A stretch of DNA of 64,000 nt from Rhodamnia argentea (GCF_020921035.1 NC_063150.1:13020001-13084000); one strand, 5' to 3'; shown: positions 32,201 to 45,159, numbered from the stretch's first letter. Notes: generated by a model not told the origin, from the letters alone. Numbers and translations are program-made.

Positions 32201-33870
32201 TATCAGAAAGCAGGATGAACAAATCCAGAACGAGGTCGAAATTCATAACAAATTAGTAAAGGTCACACTCGCATTATCGTATCGGGTCATGTATGCAAAG
32301 TTTATCGAGTAAAATCAGATAATTTCTTTCTTTCGTGTCGATTAGAATCAGCATAACAGATGAGTGTGTACATAGAAAGTTCAAAATAGGGATACTTTAC
32401 AATGTTTTTTTTTCACCTTAACTGGTTGTCTTAATACCTTGCTCCGAGGAAAAATAAAACCAAATGCGCAAACCTTATAATAGGAATTAACCCTACAATA
32501 TAAGGCTGGGGAAAAAAAATAACATATAAGGTTGGTAATTTCGAATAAAAATTAGTACTTTAAGGTGTTGGTAAGTCACAAAAGTAAATTTTGGTAGGTT
32601 ATTAAAGTGATTGGCAATCTTGAAAGTATAGAGAAAAATTGTACTTTTTTTTTTTATCCCCGGGATTGACCCTCCTAGCAAGGCATTCTCATACTTTAGG
32701 CTTAGGAACAATGGTTGTGGATTTGTTTCCTACTCTTGGTTTTCAAATTAAACTTAAGGGTGAACGGTTTCAAGTTTCGTGGTTCCACCTAGAGCCTAAA
32801 ACCTATCCGTCTAATCGGATTCCTCATTTTTAAAACGTGAAACCTACCATGCATACCTAGATACTGAAACTTACCTAGTCGCATGTTTCAAAGACGATTC
32901 CAGGGTATACATAGGTTTCACCTGTATTTTTAATTGAATCATCCGAATCATCACTTTTAATGATTACCACTTATCACTACAATCTACTAATCATAACTCA
33001 TATTTAAACACACAAATAAAGATGAAACATTAACAAAATAAAAATCTCAATCATAAATTTCGCCGAAAATGAAAATTCGGACTAATAGTTTCAAATTACA
33101 CATTCATCATTGGACGTCATGGAAAATCGAAGGATCACACTAAAATATATACTAAGAAAAATACAAAAACTTATTATACTTGGAACCTAGAATCTACTCA
33201 TCAAAACATGTTGCTCAATTTTGAAACCCGAAATCTACCTTGTAAACTCTAAAACCTAAAACCGAATAGGTTCCCCGCTAGTCCGATATCGGATTCAATC
33301 CTAAAACCATACTCACCCATAATTTAAATGAGGGCAATGATGGTGGGTTGTTGTATTAGTTCCCCTTCATGTAACCAACTAATTACAATTGTGTCCCTTA
33401 GTTATAAAAAAAATTTCGGTAATTCTCAAAATAAAGTATGATAAAATGTTGCAAGTGACTAAAATTAGTTGATGAGACTAATGTTGGTGCCTCCATCAAA
33501 TTAAGATTGGTTATTTCAAATAGAAGTTAGTAACTTAAAAAATGTTAGTGGTTGAATTATCAATATAGTAGGTAATTCTTGAAGTACAAAGAAGTGTAGT
33601 TACTTTTCAAAACTAAGCAAATAAAAAGTTGACAAGTGACTATAAAACTTATCGCTGCTTGAACCTCAAGATAATTTTGACTAATTCGTGTCTTAGCATA
33701 ACAGATATTGGCATGCTAGGCAAATAAGTTTGGTAATTTCAAATGAAAGCTGCTAACATCCAAAACATTGGTAAGTCATTAAAATAAGCGTGGGCAGATT
33801 ATCAAAATAGATAGTAACATGTAAGAATAAACAGTAGTACCTGACAAAAACCTGTTGGTATATTACTAAT
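32200..33870. repeat. Intergenic with dispersed repeat G, copies 3 and 4
   Basis: 32520-32620 and 33430-33870 carry repeat G phrases ('ttggtaatttcgaataaa', 'attaagattggttatttc', 'acattggtaagtcat'). The middle (32840-33420) has only AT-rich sequence with stops. No gene supported. Confidence 0.5.
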
Positions 33871-34655
33871 GCAAGGTTGATCAAGCAAGTTACGGATCAC
33901 CCTTTTTATCACCGGTGACATTTAACATTTACCAATCATACCACCAATTTACCCGCCCGTTCCGTTTTTTAACCCCCATGAAATGCCAGAAACATCCTTA
34001 TGGATCTAGTCTCAAACAATGAAATTCTTGAATCATGATATTGCAAGGCATAAATTGTTGCATTGTTACATAACTTCTATTCTGTTGATGGGCAACACGA
34101 CTATCGAAATTTTATCCAGGAAAAGCGTGTTATTGAACTTGAGTGTCGCATTTTCCAATTTTTGTCAGGTTCATATTATTCATGAATACACCTTTTATGT
34201 TTAAATTTTTTTTTTTTTTTGATATACCTTTCATGAATATTTATACATGTTGGCCATTATCTAGTATGGTTCACGTGGCTTGCTATAAAATTAGGGACAT
34301 TCTCGATTTTGAGAAAATATCCGGTGATTTAAAATTATCACGTCAGCAACATATATTTATCTTAGGGTGCAAAATTCTACTCAGATCCAATGAAAATACG
34401 ACACGTGTTGGCTGACGTGAACACTAAAAAATTAAAAATCGAGAAAAATTGCAAAACTTTTCCGGTCTGTCAGCTTCAGTTAATGCATCCCTTCTGTCTC
34501 ACGCCACCTTCAAATCAAACTCGTCCTTTTCTTGTTTCTTGTTTTTTTTTGTCAGATAAAACTCTTCCTTTTCATTTAACCCTTCAAAATCAAACTCTTC
34601 TTCCTTTTCATCTCTACGTTTTCTGGGGTTTGTTTTGTTTCAGACCAGAGTCTCA
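33870..34655. other. Intergenic and 5' region of the FRS gene
   Basis: Holds a fragment of the 'tggccatta...' block (34248-34275) and a T-run. From about 34480 the sequence becomes C/T-rich, as plant leaders do, and probably includes the FRS transcription start. Confidence 0.45.
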
Positions 34656-37541
34656 ATGCCCTCGTTCTTCTCCGTCGGCTCTCACAAATCACAGAGAAGG
34701 AGAAGCTTTTCCGACGGAGAGAGCGACTATGGAGTGAAGACAGCTCGTGCTTTCCAAGGTATTTGTGTTTCTGTGGTGGTGCTGCTTTCCTCTTCTTTCT
34801 TTTCAAAATCTGGGTTTGATTTTGGTTTGGCGAACTCTTCCAGGCGAATTTGTTAGGTTTCCGACATCGCAGAGGGCTGTCCGCGAGTCTGAGGTGGGTC
34901 TGGCATTCACAAGGCGCGACATTGGCTCCTATTACTACATGCTTGAACTCCTCTGTTCTTCGAAATGGGTGTTCACAAGGTTCGAAATACTTTTTTTTTT
35001 TTCCTTTTTTATGTATATCGTTCTCATGAATGAGACCCGCTTTCGATCTAAAATAACTGAAATAAAGTATGCACACACAGAAACTTTCGCACTAACGTCC
35101 ATTTTCACTACTATTCAGCAGATAATTCCTAGTCCTCAGTAGCTAATTGGACTTGTTCTCGGGACAAATGGGTATGATCTTTTATCTCTTTAGAATTTAA
35201 GTTTGATTTGAATTGATCTTTCTTCTTTAAATGATTGGAAATTTTTCTCACTTTTTTTTTTTTTTTAACTTGTAGAGGCTGCAAAGGATAATGTCCTGGT
35301 GCGTGATGCTGATAAAGAATTTGAATTTAGAATCGGCATGACATTTGCTAACGAGGAGGAAGCTTATAATACATACAATGCATATGCAATTGGTAAGGGA
35401 TTTGGAGTGCGGAGAGGACAGAAGGCAAACAATAGTAAAGGAATATTGCGAACATGCACATTTCTGTGTAATTGTGAGGGATATTCTCCACCAATCCTAC
35501 CTCATGAACGTAGAGATGTTTATAGGACTGTGAAGAGAACCGGTTGTAAAGCTTGCATTAAATTCAAAATCAAAGATGGAGTTTGGACAGTTACCAAGTT
35601 TGAGGAGGTTCATAATCATCCTTTCATTGGTGATGAACAAAAACATCTCCTACGGTCATATCGGCATATTACAAATACTAATGGCAGTATTTTGACTTCT
35701 TTGACTGGGGCCGGTACAAGGGCTACGAAAGCGTATTCGTACCTTAGTGGTGAAGTGGGGGGACATGAGAATGTTGCCTTAATGCATCGTGATTGTCAAA
35801 ATTGTATACGATCAAAAAGAAGGGACCTTATTAGTGCGGGTGATTGTCAAAGTCTCATTGATCATTTTAATTGCTTACAATCAAATGGAAGCAATTTTTC
35901 TTATACATTTCAATTGGACAAGGAGCAAAGATTGACCAATTTTTTTTGGTCTGATGGTGTGTCCAAGCTAGATTATGAAACTTTTGGAGACGTTGTGGTG
36001 TTTGATACTACTTACCGTACAAGTAAATACAATATGATATGTGCACCTTTTGTTGGATTGAATCATCATTTGAAAACCGTTCTGTTTGGTTGTGCATTTC
36101 TATTGGATGAAACTATTTCTTCTTTTGAGTGGGCATTTCAATCTTTTGTGAAGGCAATGGGTAATAAAGCACCTAAGACTATTTTTACTGATCAAGATCA
36201 TGCAATGGCTAATGCCGTTAAAACTGTTCTTCCGAACACCGATCATCGTTTATGTGTATGGCATATTGGGAAAAATGCTGCACATCATATTGCGCATCTT
36301 CTTGGAAAGCCGAGCTTTCACGATAAATATTGGCATAGGCTTTTATATCAATGCGAATCTGAATTTGAAATGGAAAACAATTGGAAAGCTATGTGTCATG
36401 AGTGGAACTTGGAGGACAACAAGTGGTTGGCCGATATGTATCGCCTGCGTCATAAATGGTGTCCCGCATTTGGTCGGGATACTTTTTCTGCAGGAATCGG
36501 ATCCACACAAGAAAGCGAGAGCACTAATAATGTCTTTCAAGATATGGCATGCAAGACCATGACTTTGTCCGAACTTGTTAGTCATTATGAGAAGCAAGCA
36601 GAAAAATTGCGCGACTACGAAGTTGTTGATGATTTTGAGTGCGCTCGAGAAAAGCCGCAGATTGTGGTTGAAAATAGTGGAATCTTGAAACATGCCGCAC
36701 ATGTCTACACTCATGCCATTTATAGAAATTTCCAGACCGAGTTCTTGCATGCTTTGTCTGAACATGTTCTTCGATCAGAAACCGATGGGCCGTTGCATGC
36801 TTATATGCTGGGAACTGAAAGTAGTGATAGAAAGCATACTGTCCATTTTCGTCCAAGCGATTCTACCATTACATGTAGCTGCAAGTTATTTGAAATGCAA
36901 GGATGGTTGTGTAGGCATACTTTATGCATCTTGACACATGTTGTAAATGTTACAAGTATTCCATCACAATACATTTTGAAGAGGTGGACTAAAGCTACAA
37001 AGCAAAGTAGTCATTATGATGATGTTGGAGAAAGCTCTCACGATGCGATAAATTCGAAGACATTGCGCTTGAAGAGGCTGATGCAATTGGCTTTTAGTGT
37101 TATGAACATCGGTGCGAATCATGATGCTACGGAGAAGCTGGCAACTACAACCTTGCTGCATCTTCACTCTCGTATCACGAATCAAATGCAATCTCTCATA
37201 GGTAAAGATGATGTTAATTTCATGATGGAAAATGATGAATCTGAATGTGCAGAAAATTGTGGAATTCAAATACCAAAAGGTGCACCAACTACTCGGTTGA
37301 AGGGCGCTGGTGAGAAGCGAAAGAGAAAGGAATCTTCGTGCACAGGAGGCACCTCACACCAGGTGCATGATATGAGAAAAGCATTTTCTTTCCTTTTTGA
37401 GGCTCTAATCTGGTTGTATTTAAGCGTACAAGGCATGACATGAAAAATTACACCATTTGTTTCATCTTGTAGTTTTGACTAATGCTTGTCCTTTTGTGTT
37501 TGCAGATGAAGACAACAGCAGGTGTTAATGGTGTTTTATGA
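34656..37541 (+). CDS. FAR1-related sequence (FRS) transcription factor
   Basis: Transposase-derived nuclear regulator of the FHY3/FAR1 family. The main exon has three family domains. A FAR1 DNA-binding domain (about residues 53-148) ends in an HNHP-type zinc region. A MULE transposase-like domain keeps Asp at VVFDTTY (about 278) and FTDQDHAM (about 340), with Glu in TQESEST (about 447). A SWIM zinc finger has Cys568, Cys570, Cys580 and His582. The main frame has no usable ATG at its start. A likely first exon is 34656-34758 (34 codons plus one base), spliced by GT at 34759 to AG before 35276 in matching phase. The frame runs on to a stop at 37441-37443. An in-phase intron 37363-37505 (CAG|GTGCAT...TTTGCAG) would instead give a stop at 37539-37541. 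Length is 741 or 756 residues, normal for the family. Confidence 0.88.
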
Positions 37542-38300
37542 CATAAACAAAAAGCAGGATTCTTATTTCTTCTCTTTGCATGATGGGAGTAACTTCCTCA
37601 ATTTTGGCCACTAGAGAGCAGATTTGCATCAACTACTTATCTTGTATGCTTCAGAAAACTGGAAGCACAATTCTCTCATTGGCAATGTGCTTGCCTTACT
37701 CCTGTAGCCTAGCCTGCTAATTGCCAGCAACTTGAGAATGTCAATTTTTGTGGATACTGAGCTGTGTTTTGTTACATATTGCCTTTTTTGGAAGAGTATG
37801 CTGTTTCCACTCCCTTTTGAGTGCTCTACATTTCACTATCCTTCAATTAGCTATGGTTGCTTTCTGCCCTGACTGGCCATCGCAGGTGAAGCTTCTGGAG
37901 GATGAATGTCCAAAAACTGGATTCATCCTCACAACAGTACAAGTATTTCCATTGTGTTTTATCTTGGGTTGAAAACTAGTTCCATCCAGTTTGAATGATG
38001 CCGATCGCCACACATTGAAGATGTAGTTAGTACTGATGAATCCTGGCAGATTGGGGATTTGTTTCAGCTGTTAAATTACCATTGCTTCATGCACTGAAAA
38101 TGTCTAGCGATGTGGTAGTCGGCCATTGATGCTCTTGCGTTGCCTGCTTGTCCACGGTTACATCTTTAGTCTCTCTTGATTGAAGCGAGTTGCTCAAGCC
38201 TATTAGGGCAATCCCATAAATGCTTCAGATGATCTATTCCCTGTAGCTGAACGACAACCTCCTCCTCCTCGGGTTGTAAAGGGCCATGTTTAGAGCACGA
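37542..38300 (+). other. Probable 3' UTR/downstream region of the FRS gene
   Basis: T-rich plus-strand sequence without coding potential directly after the FRS stop, continuing the composition of transcribed plant 3' ends. The polyadenylation site was not fixed. Confidence 0.4.
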
Positions 38301-38810
38301 TCTCTCTTTCATTTGAAAATTTCGTACTTCTTCTATTCTTGAGCACTGATATTTTTATTCTTTTCGGTACACGAACATTGATGTTTGATATCAACAGAAT
38401 CAACTTCCCATATAACCATAACCATGACAAGATCACTACTCGTACACATCTACAAACTCTTGCCAAAGAATTCATCTTTCACTCAACTACACCCACCTAA
38501 TGATCCTCCACCCTTACAGACAAACCACAATAGTCCTCTATGCCAAAAAAAAAAAAAAAGAGAGACGATACACAATACGCCTCATCGACTCAATCGCTGG
38601 ACTGATTCTCCCATTAGCACTTTACATTGGAACCTTCCTCGGTCTGTCTCGCCATACATCGATAGGCAACTAATCATCAGATACAGCTTGAGCTTTCGTG
38701 TTAATGGAGCTCAACATGAAGAACAATAAGATGACCGAATTGATACTAATGCAATAGGTATATGACTTTTTTTTTTTGTACTTTTTCCCGTAGTGTTAGA
38801 TATGTTAAAT
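38300..38810. other. Intergenic, nothing recognised
   Basis: Only short frames such as 38385-38729 without domains, and an A-run near 38548. Confidence 0.5.
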
Positions 38811-39040
38811 TGAATCGCCTTCTCATTAGCATTGGTTCCCAAATTTTTTTTGTTCTCGAATTAATAGAAATTTTTCCGATCGAAGAAGGAAATAAAAGTG
38901 AAACAAAAAAATCAGTGAATTGTGAAAGCAGCTGACTTACAAAACTACCTCTAATGGAGCCCAGCCAGTTCTATATAAGCATGAGTTCTGCCAGTACTCT
39001 GGCCACTCCCAAGTCTTTCCCTCGCAAGCTCTAATATTTC
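38810..39040 (+). repeat. Orphan copy of the IDM2-like promoter
   Basis: Matches 21440-21680 upstream of the intact IDM2-like gene: 'ttaatagaaattttt.cgaa', 'cgaagaagg.aaataaaa', 'ctctaatggagcccagccag' against 'ccctaatagaggcaagccag', 'ctatataagc', and 'ttctgccagtact.tgg'. It keeps the TATA box (38971-38980) but no IDM2 coding sequence follows. It lies about 0.8 kb upstream of the first GDSL gene, on the same strand. Confidence 0.75.
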
Positions 39041-39808
39041 AAGAGAAAAAAAGGACAATAAAAGCGTCATAATTTCTTTAATGGCGTTCACTTGAATTTC
39101 AAAATATTTCGAGAAATCACTTGAATGCCACTTAAGAGCCTTCGGCAAAAAAAATCTAACGATTCATCTTACGGGGCATATTTAATAATACTTTAATTCT
39201 TACCCGACTTCTTTTCAACATCAACATCACATTTATCCCAAATAGTTAGGGTCAGCGGTCGATGAACTTACCCGACTTCTCTTAATAAATAAATAAATAA
39301 ATAAAGGCCAACGTGGACAATGACACTCTCAATAATATTGTAATTCTTGCCTGACTTGTTCGCCCTCGTCCTTCCTTTCTCTACTTTGATCATACCTAGA
39401 AAATTCATTTAAAACAAAAGACCACGTGACAAGAGTAAGGTCGGTTAAATTCGTCCCAGATTACATAAATTGCTTGAATAGAAGTTATGAATCCTGAATT
39501 ACTCCTCGAAGCTGGTAGATTAAGGCATTAAATAAATTAAAAAGTCAAGAATGACAACTAATATTCAGAAAGCCATGCTGAACAAATTTAACTTTAAAGA
39601 TCACTTCGTATGTTTGGCGAAAGTTTAAAAATTATTTGTGTTATTTATCCTCGCGAAATATTTACTGCAGCGGTTGATTCCGTTGCGTGGTCTCCTTCGA
39701 GGGTCCCACGTGACTGCTTTTTTTTTTGGGTCAACCCGCACGACTGATTCGCTCGCTGCTGGGTGCATCGACCCGGGCCTATGCAAGAACCACGGATCGA
39801 GAATCGCC
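39040..39808. other. Upstream region of GDSL gene 1
   Basis: AT-rich with an AAAT microsatellite (about 39286-39305). The composition turns GC-rich from about 39720 as the first exon begins. A 'cccacgtg' G-box-like word lies at 39705-39712. No TATA box could be chosen with confidence. Confidence 0.4.
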
Positions 39809-42462
39809 ATGGACTGGTCGCGACCCAGCGGCGTCATCGGGAACTTGAAGCAGCGCTTCTCGCCGAGAAACGCCGCCGGAGTCGTCGCCGTCCTGGTCTT
39901 CTCGACGGTCGCCTTCTCGACTCTCTCTTCGACGAAACGCTCGACGGACTCCCTCCGATCCAAGGCCTGCGACTTCCCGGCGATCTTCAACTTCGGCGAC
40001 TCCAACTCCGACACCGGCGGCAAATCGGCCGCCTTCCACCGTCTCCGGCCCCCGAACGGCGACACGTTCTTCGGCAAAACTTCGGGGCGATACTGCGACG
40101 GCAAAGTGATTCTTGATTTTGTAGGTGAATGATTGGATCTTGCCTGCCTATTGCGTGATAATTTGCTAGCTCGCCTCGCTCGTTCTTCCTGCTGATCGTG
40201 ATTGCTAGAGTTTTGATTACAAAAAAAGTTGTTCAAGAAAAACAAGGAAAGAGGTTTTAGACTGCCCTGCTGCATTTCTCTGCAGTCTCCACTAGGTATT
40301 TGTAACAGCACTCCATCTCTCACGTGGAGAGGTTGAGGGATTGTTGAGTGATACTCATTTTGGGGTTTGATCGATATGAATAACGCCGGATCGTTATGAT
40401 TTGCGATGCCATTTTGAAGACCTGATGTATAAAGGTGTAATGTAAAATTTTATGCACAGAGTTTATGAGGTTCAACTTGATCTCCTTGATAAGTTAGTTT
40501 CTCTCTTAGCCTCTCATTGTGTAGTGTGTGTGCGAATCTGGCAGCCGAGAAGTTGGGATTGCCATATTTGAGTCCTTACTTGGATTCCATGGGGACAAAC
40601 TTCTGCTACGGGGCGAATTTTGCCACAGGAGGGTCCATGATTCAACCGCTGGATACCCGAAGCTTTGAGGCAGGCTTCAGCCCCATCTCGCTCGACATAC
40701 AGCTTTCGCAATTCGAGCAATTCAAGGCACGCACTCTCGAGCTTCATGCCGGTACTTGACTATTCATTTGATTCTCCAACTTTGGACAAGTTTAGGTCTT
40801 TGCATTTTCAGAATCTGTTTCCACTCACAAGTATGGAGGTGTGAAAATTTGTACGTTATGTTTCTCAGGTAAGAGTTATTACGCAAAGAGCAGTCTGCCG
40901 AGACCTGAGGACTTCTCCAAGGCATTATACACAATGGATATTGGTCAGAATGATCTTCATGCCGCATTGAGTTCCATGACTGAGAAACAGGCATTGGCGT
41001 CCATTCCCAGCATGATGAATAAGATTGCTGTAGCACTAGAGGTAAGTAAAAGCTTATTTGATTAACTGCTTATCAACTCTCTAGTTTGTGAGGAGCGTGT
41101 CATTGTATACCCTTTACCAAGAAAGTTGCGGCTTCGCTGGGCATTATCTGAGCTTCTCATCTTTCTTGTATCCTAATGTTGTCTCTTGCATGAAAGAAAA
41201 AGAAGTATGTAGGTTCAGAGCTGCCCTGTAGGAGAATAGACTCGCGTGTTTTACTCAACATTCGTCAATGTTTACAAGGACTTATCGGAGAGGCTTTTAA
41301 TCAGTATTATGTACAAAAAGGATGGGTGGAAGAAGCTGATGTGGGTATAAGACGTTTGAAATTGGAGGAATGTTCCTGATCACAATGGGCTTCTTTTATT
41401 AGTTGCTCGATGCATCTTACATGAGAGAGACATTGCCTTTACTTTGGACACTCGCTTGGTTGTTTTTGGCCTGATTGGCTAGCTTTATGTAATGCTGCTA
41501 CACTCTTAAAATTTTCCATGTCATGGAATGCTCAATGAAGTAGAGATTAAACTATGACTTTCTGGCCTTTGTATATGTTGTCAATGCTTGTAAAGCCTTT
41601 GTATATGTTGTTAATGCTTGTGAGACTTTCACAATGAACTTTTGGAATATGTAACTTAAATGTGTCATTAACAAGTCCCATGCTCTTAACGGAAAATTTT
41701 GACATATTCCCTTTGGATAATTTTTTGTTGGTAGAGCAAGAGCTTAATTTAAATGCCTAATTAGGTCACTTTTTCGCCCCCACAAAAAAATTAGGTCACT
41801 TTAGGATCCTAACGCTGATTACATGATTTCAGAGATTATATCAGCAAGGAGCAAGGGCATTTTGGATACATAATACCGGACCTATTGGATGTTTGCCCTA
41901 TGACGTCATCACTTATCCTCCAGAATCGAACAACGCGGACGAAAATGGATGTGTGGCATCTCACAACAGAATTGCGCAAGAATTTAATATGCAGCTCAAA
42001 GCACTCGTGTCCAAGCTAAGACTTCATCTCATGGGTGCAGTGCTAAACTACATTGACATTTATTCGGCTAAATACACATTGATCTCTGAAGCTCAGAAAC
42101 ACGGTAAGCATCCTGCAACTATCTAAATTGCAGATTAGACATGACGTGTAAGATATGGAAAGAGTGCGGAATTTGACATCAATTTGAGTTACAATTGGAT
42201 TCTTCTAGGTTTTGGTGGTCCACTGGAATATTGTTGCGGGCACCACAGGGATTACACTGTGGAATGCGGAGAGAAGGTGATTATGAATGGAACTGAAGTA
42301 GTCGGGGCTTCTTGCGGCGACCCTTTGAAGGTGATAAGCTGGGATGGAGGGCACTATTCTCATGCTGCAAATCAGTGGGTAGCAAAAAGAGTTGTCGACG
42401 GCTCCCTCTCAGATGTTCGGGTCCCTCTCCCGGAATCATGTCGCAAGTCTGTTGGCTCGTGA
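39809..42462 (+). CDS. GDSL esterase/lipase (gene 1)
   Basis: Secretory-type SGNH hydrolase. Five exons, 39809-40124, 40545-40751, 40869-41041, 41833-42103 and 42209-42462, all with GT-AG borders in matching phase, give 406 residues. A hydrophobic signal/anchor (about residues 19-37, VVAVLVFSTVAFSTL) is followed by block I FNFGDSNSDTGG with nucleophile Ser65. Block II is ANFATGG, block III is DIGQND, and block V is WDGGHYSHAAN with Asp368 and His371. ESCRKS near the end matches family C-termini. The protein probably acts on acyl or acetyl esters outside the cell or in the wall, but the substrate cannot be told from sequence. The start is the first Met giving a hydrophobic leader. An in-frame Met at 39638 lies in leader-like sequence. 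Tandem paralogue of the gene at 45904. Confidence 0.92.
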
Positions 42463-42754
42463 TCATTGTGTCCCAACAGAGAACAGTCCTGAAGTTGTGA
42501 TTCGGCTCAGTAATGTGCCAGTTTTTACATCCCAAAGTCCAGCTAAATCGAAGCGGATCAGAACATTCCTTGAGTCTTGGTGGGGAAGCCACGACGAGCC
42601 ACCTGATGTTGCCATGCTTAGTTCTCTTCTGCAGTTTCAAAAGCTGTGGTAGATTCTACCACGGTGGACATTAGTCGGCACACCGCTCAGCAAGCATGTA
42701 AATGATCAATTTCTTAATTTCAAAAACACCTTCTCACACGTAGGTCAACAACAT

Positions 42755-43315
42755 TTGTTGTTCCAATTGCATTTGGTTCTTTTTCCTTCTGCACTCCATG
42801 ATTCGTCTTCTTTAATGCTTTCTCATGGCCATGTCAATTCGGAAACCAAACAAATCTACATTACCATATCGAGGCACAGAAAAGGCAGCCATCAATCAAC
42901 CCGGAAAAACTGCTCCACCCGTCGCCTCCGTCCGTGCTACCCGAATCCCATCGAGGTGCGTTATAACCTGAACCTTGCAGTCATTGCCGGTATTGACTCA
43001 CTGAGATCCGGGACTCTTCTGAGTATCTCGATCAGATTCTATTCTTACAAAGCCCATGCGACATTTGACTTTATTCGTGAACGGGTTCGGTCTCGAACGA
43101 TGCTGTGGAAGCCAAAGTCATTGTCACAGGCGGGAGCGACAAACTTTTATTTGTCGGGTTGGCCATTCCATCCCGATATATTTCATGTCGGATCAGAAAC
43201 TACCGAAAGGACGGTGCGAGGGAACCGGCTGATGTCTCCAACATGTTTGGAGGATTGGGGTTTCGCTGTACGGCCGGGTTTAACGCCGCGCTACATACCG
43301 AGATATCCTGGATGA
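42755..43315 (+). other. Unrecognised open frame of 186 codons
   Basis: An open frame with no recognisable domain, overlapped from 43105 by a second frame (84 codons) with a VTGGSDKLLFVGLAIPSRY-like, more protein-like sequence. GC content is higher than the surroundings. It could be a decayed captured gene piece or chance. There is no splice structure to support either frame. Confidence 0.25.
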
Positions 43316-43359
43316 TGATGATGCGCGATGAAGACAAGCTACTGATTCGAGCATGCTAA

Positions 43360-44440
43360 AAGGAGTATATTTAGGGACGACGACATCCTTTCGAGGGACA
43401 AAACCGAGGGCCGGGGATTCTCGTCAATGGCGGGCGATGCCAAATGGGAGCGTGAACATGGACTTTATTTATTTCTCGAAAAATGAATGATTTTACAACG
43501 TTTTTTCTAAAAATGTTCGTGTGTATCGCTTACAAAAATGAATGAACTTTTGAGAATTATTTTTATCTCCGTGAAAATGATTAGACATAATTTGTAGTTG
43601 GTAATAGAAACAAATCATCAACTAATTATTTCAAGTGATTATTTGTAATATAATATTTTTCTAAATTATCTATTTGTCGCTAAATAAATAAATGGTGCCT
43701 TAAACGGAGAATGAATTTGTTGAAGACACTCTCTATCTTCACCATCTCAAGTGACTTTCGAACGACCCTAATCGTGGGTTTTGACAGAAACAGAAACTCT
43801 CAAAGCCAAGGGGCTTTGCCTGGATTGCTTTTGTGACTGCTCGTACCGTAAAGAGCCAGTTTTGTCCGCTTTTGTTTTTTTGGGGGGAAGAAAGATATCA
43901 GAGATTCCGAAATAATCTTAAATTGTTCAATTCAGGTCTCGGGATTTTTTTTTTGTGCAATTAGGTTCGTTAATTATATATATTTGCTCAACTTAGTTTT
44001 TCTATTAAAATGAAACAAAAATGCAACGTCTGATCCCTTGCCGAGTCACACAACCCAGTTGTTGCTCACCAGGGTTCAGCAATCCCCAACGTCTTGTCGT
44101 CGGGACTCATGCGGCCCCGAGCAATTGTCTCACTAGGGTCACGCGACTCCACCGATGCTTTGACAACGGGAATTAGTCTACATCGCGGATGAACACACCT
44201 ATTTTCATTTTTAAAATTTGCTTATTTTTTAATTTCCTATTAACTATCTAGCTTCATTTCAATTTTTTTTTTTAATTTTGTGTTCTTGATTTCGTTACAA
44301 GTTTTCTTAAAAAGTCATGAATGATGCCACGTGAGCAATTCCCTTCATAAATTTGACGGCAGGAACGACTCAAACAAAGAAGTATATAGTCTAGGGACCC
44401 AATTCCACACACAAAGAGTTCAAGAGCACTATGGAGCAAT
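43360..44440. repeat. Intergenic with degenerate TIR-family repeats
   Basis: 43915-44440 holds 'cttaaattgttcaattcagg', 'tgcaattaggttcgtt' and a GC core (44035-44180) with inverse phrases on the right ('agggacccaattccac', 'ttcaagagcactatgg'). This is the layout of the TIR family described at 56323, but strongly decayed. 43440-43900 shows nothing. Confidence 0.45.
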
Positions 44441-45060
44441 TTGGAAAAGTTCAAGGACCTCTAGTTAAATTTATTTTTTTTCCTTTGTTTGGTCTTGTTT
44501 TCTTTTGTTCCTTCTTCCTTTTTATATTTATGAGAAATGGAGCCAAAAATAATAATAATAATAATAATAAAGTGGGTCTTGAAGAGTATCAATCATTAGA
44601 TTCAAAATGCCCAATTAAAATAAGCAACCCGTTAAGTAGTTACTCATCAATGAGAAAAATAACAATAATCTTTCTCCTTTCCCCACCAAAAGATAAGAGC
44701 TACAATATCGAGAAGTCTAATTTTCAATTACAACATTTTAGCTTTGTGTAGGCTTCAATGATCAATCAAGAAGACAACAACATCCTCGTGTCGAGGCAGA
44801 GAAACGAGGGCAAAAGACGGGGCTGAAGTGGCAAAGACAGCGACTTGACCCCAACCAATAATACTACCTTAAATTCTTCACCCATCGCAAGAAAATGCCC
44901 ACTCCTTCGTTTTGCTTATGCCCTGATTCTTCAAGCATCCACTATTTCTTCCATGATTTGCAACCATTGCATCGTCTGGAGTTCGGATAAGAGAATATGT
45001 TTCGTTACTTTTTCGTGAAACGTAGGATTGTCCAAAGCTACAAGAATGTCCTAGCCAGAT
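44440..45060. other. Intergenic, nothing recognised
   Basis: Contains an AAT microsatellite (about 44547-44570). No domain in any frame. Confidence 0.5.
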
Positions 45061-45087
45061 GATGGTCTCTCTTTTGGAGTAATTAAG

Positions 45088-45155
45088 AATGTCCGGCGTC
45101 CGGCGACCGGCGTCCGGCGACCGGCGGCGGGCGGTCGGGCGGGCGGGCAGCGATG
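45088..45155. repeat. GC-rich minisatellite
   Basis: Tandem 'cggcgtccggcgac' units (about 14 bases, two and a half copies) pass into 'ggcgggcggtcgggcgggcg'. This G/C-rich patch lies in AT-rich surroundings. Confidence 0.7.
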
Positions 45156-45159
45156 GGCA

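Noticed and set aside
36343..36765. Minus-strand 140-codon frame opposite the FRS gene
   Set aside because: Shadow of the conserved MULE domain on the plus strand.
39625..40323. Minus-strand 232-codon frame over GDSL gene 1 exon 1
   Set aside because: Antisense of a GC-rich coding exon; low in hydrophobic core patterns and no domain, while the plus strand has clear GDSL motifs.
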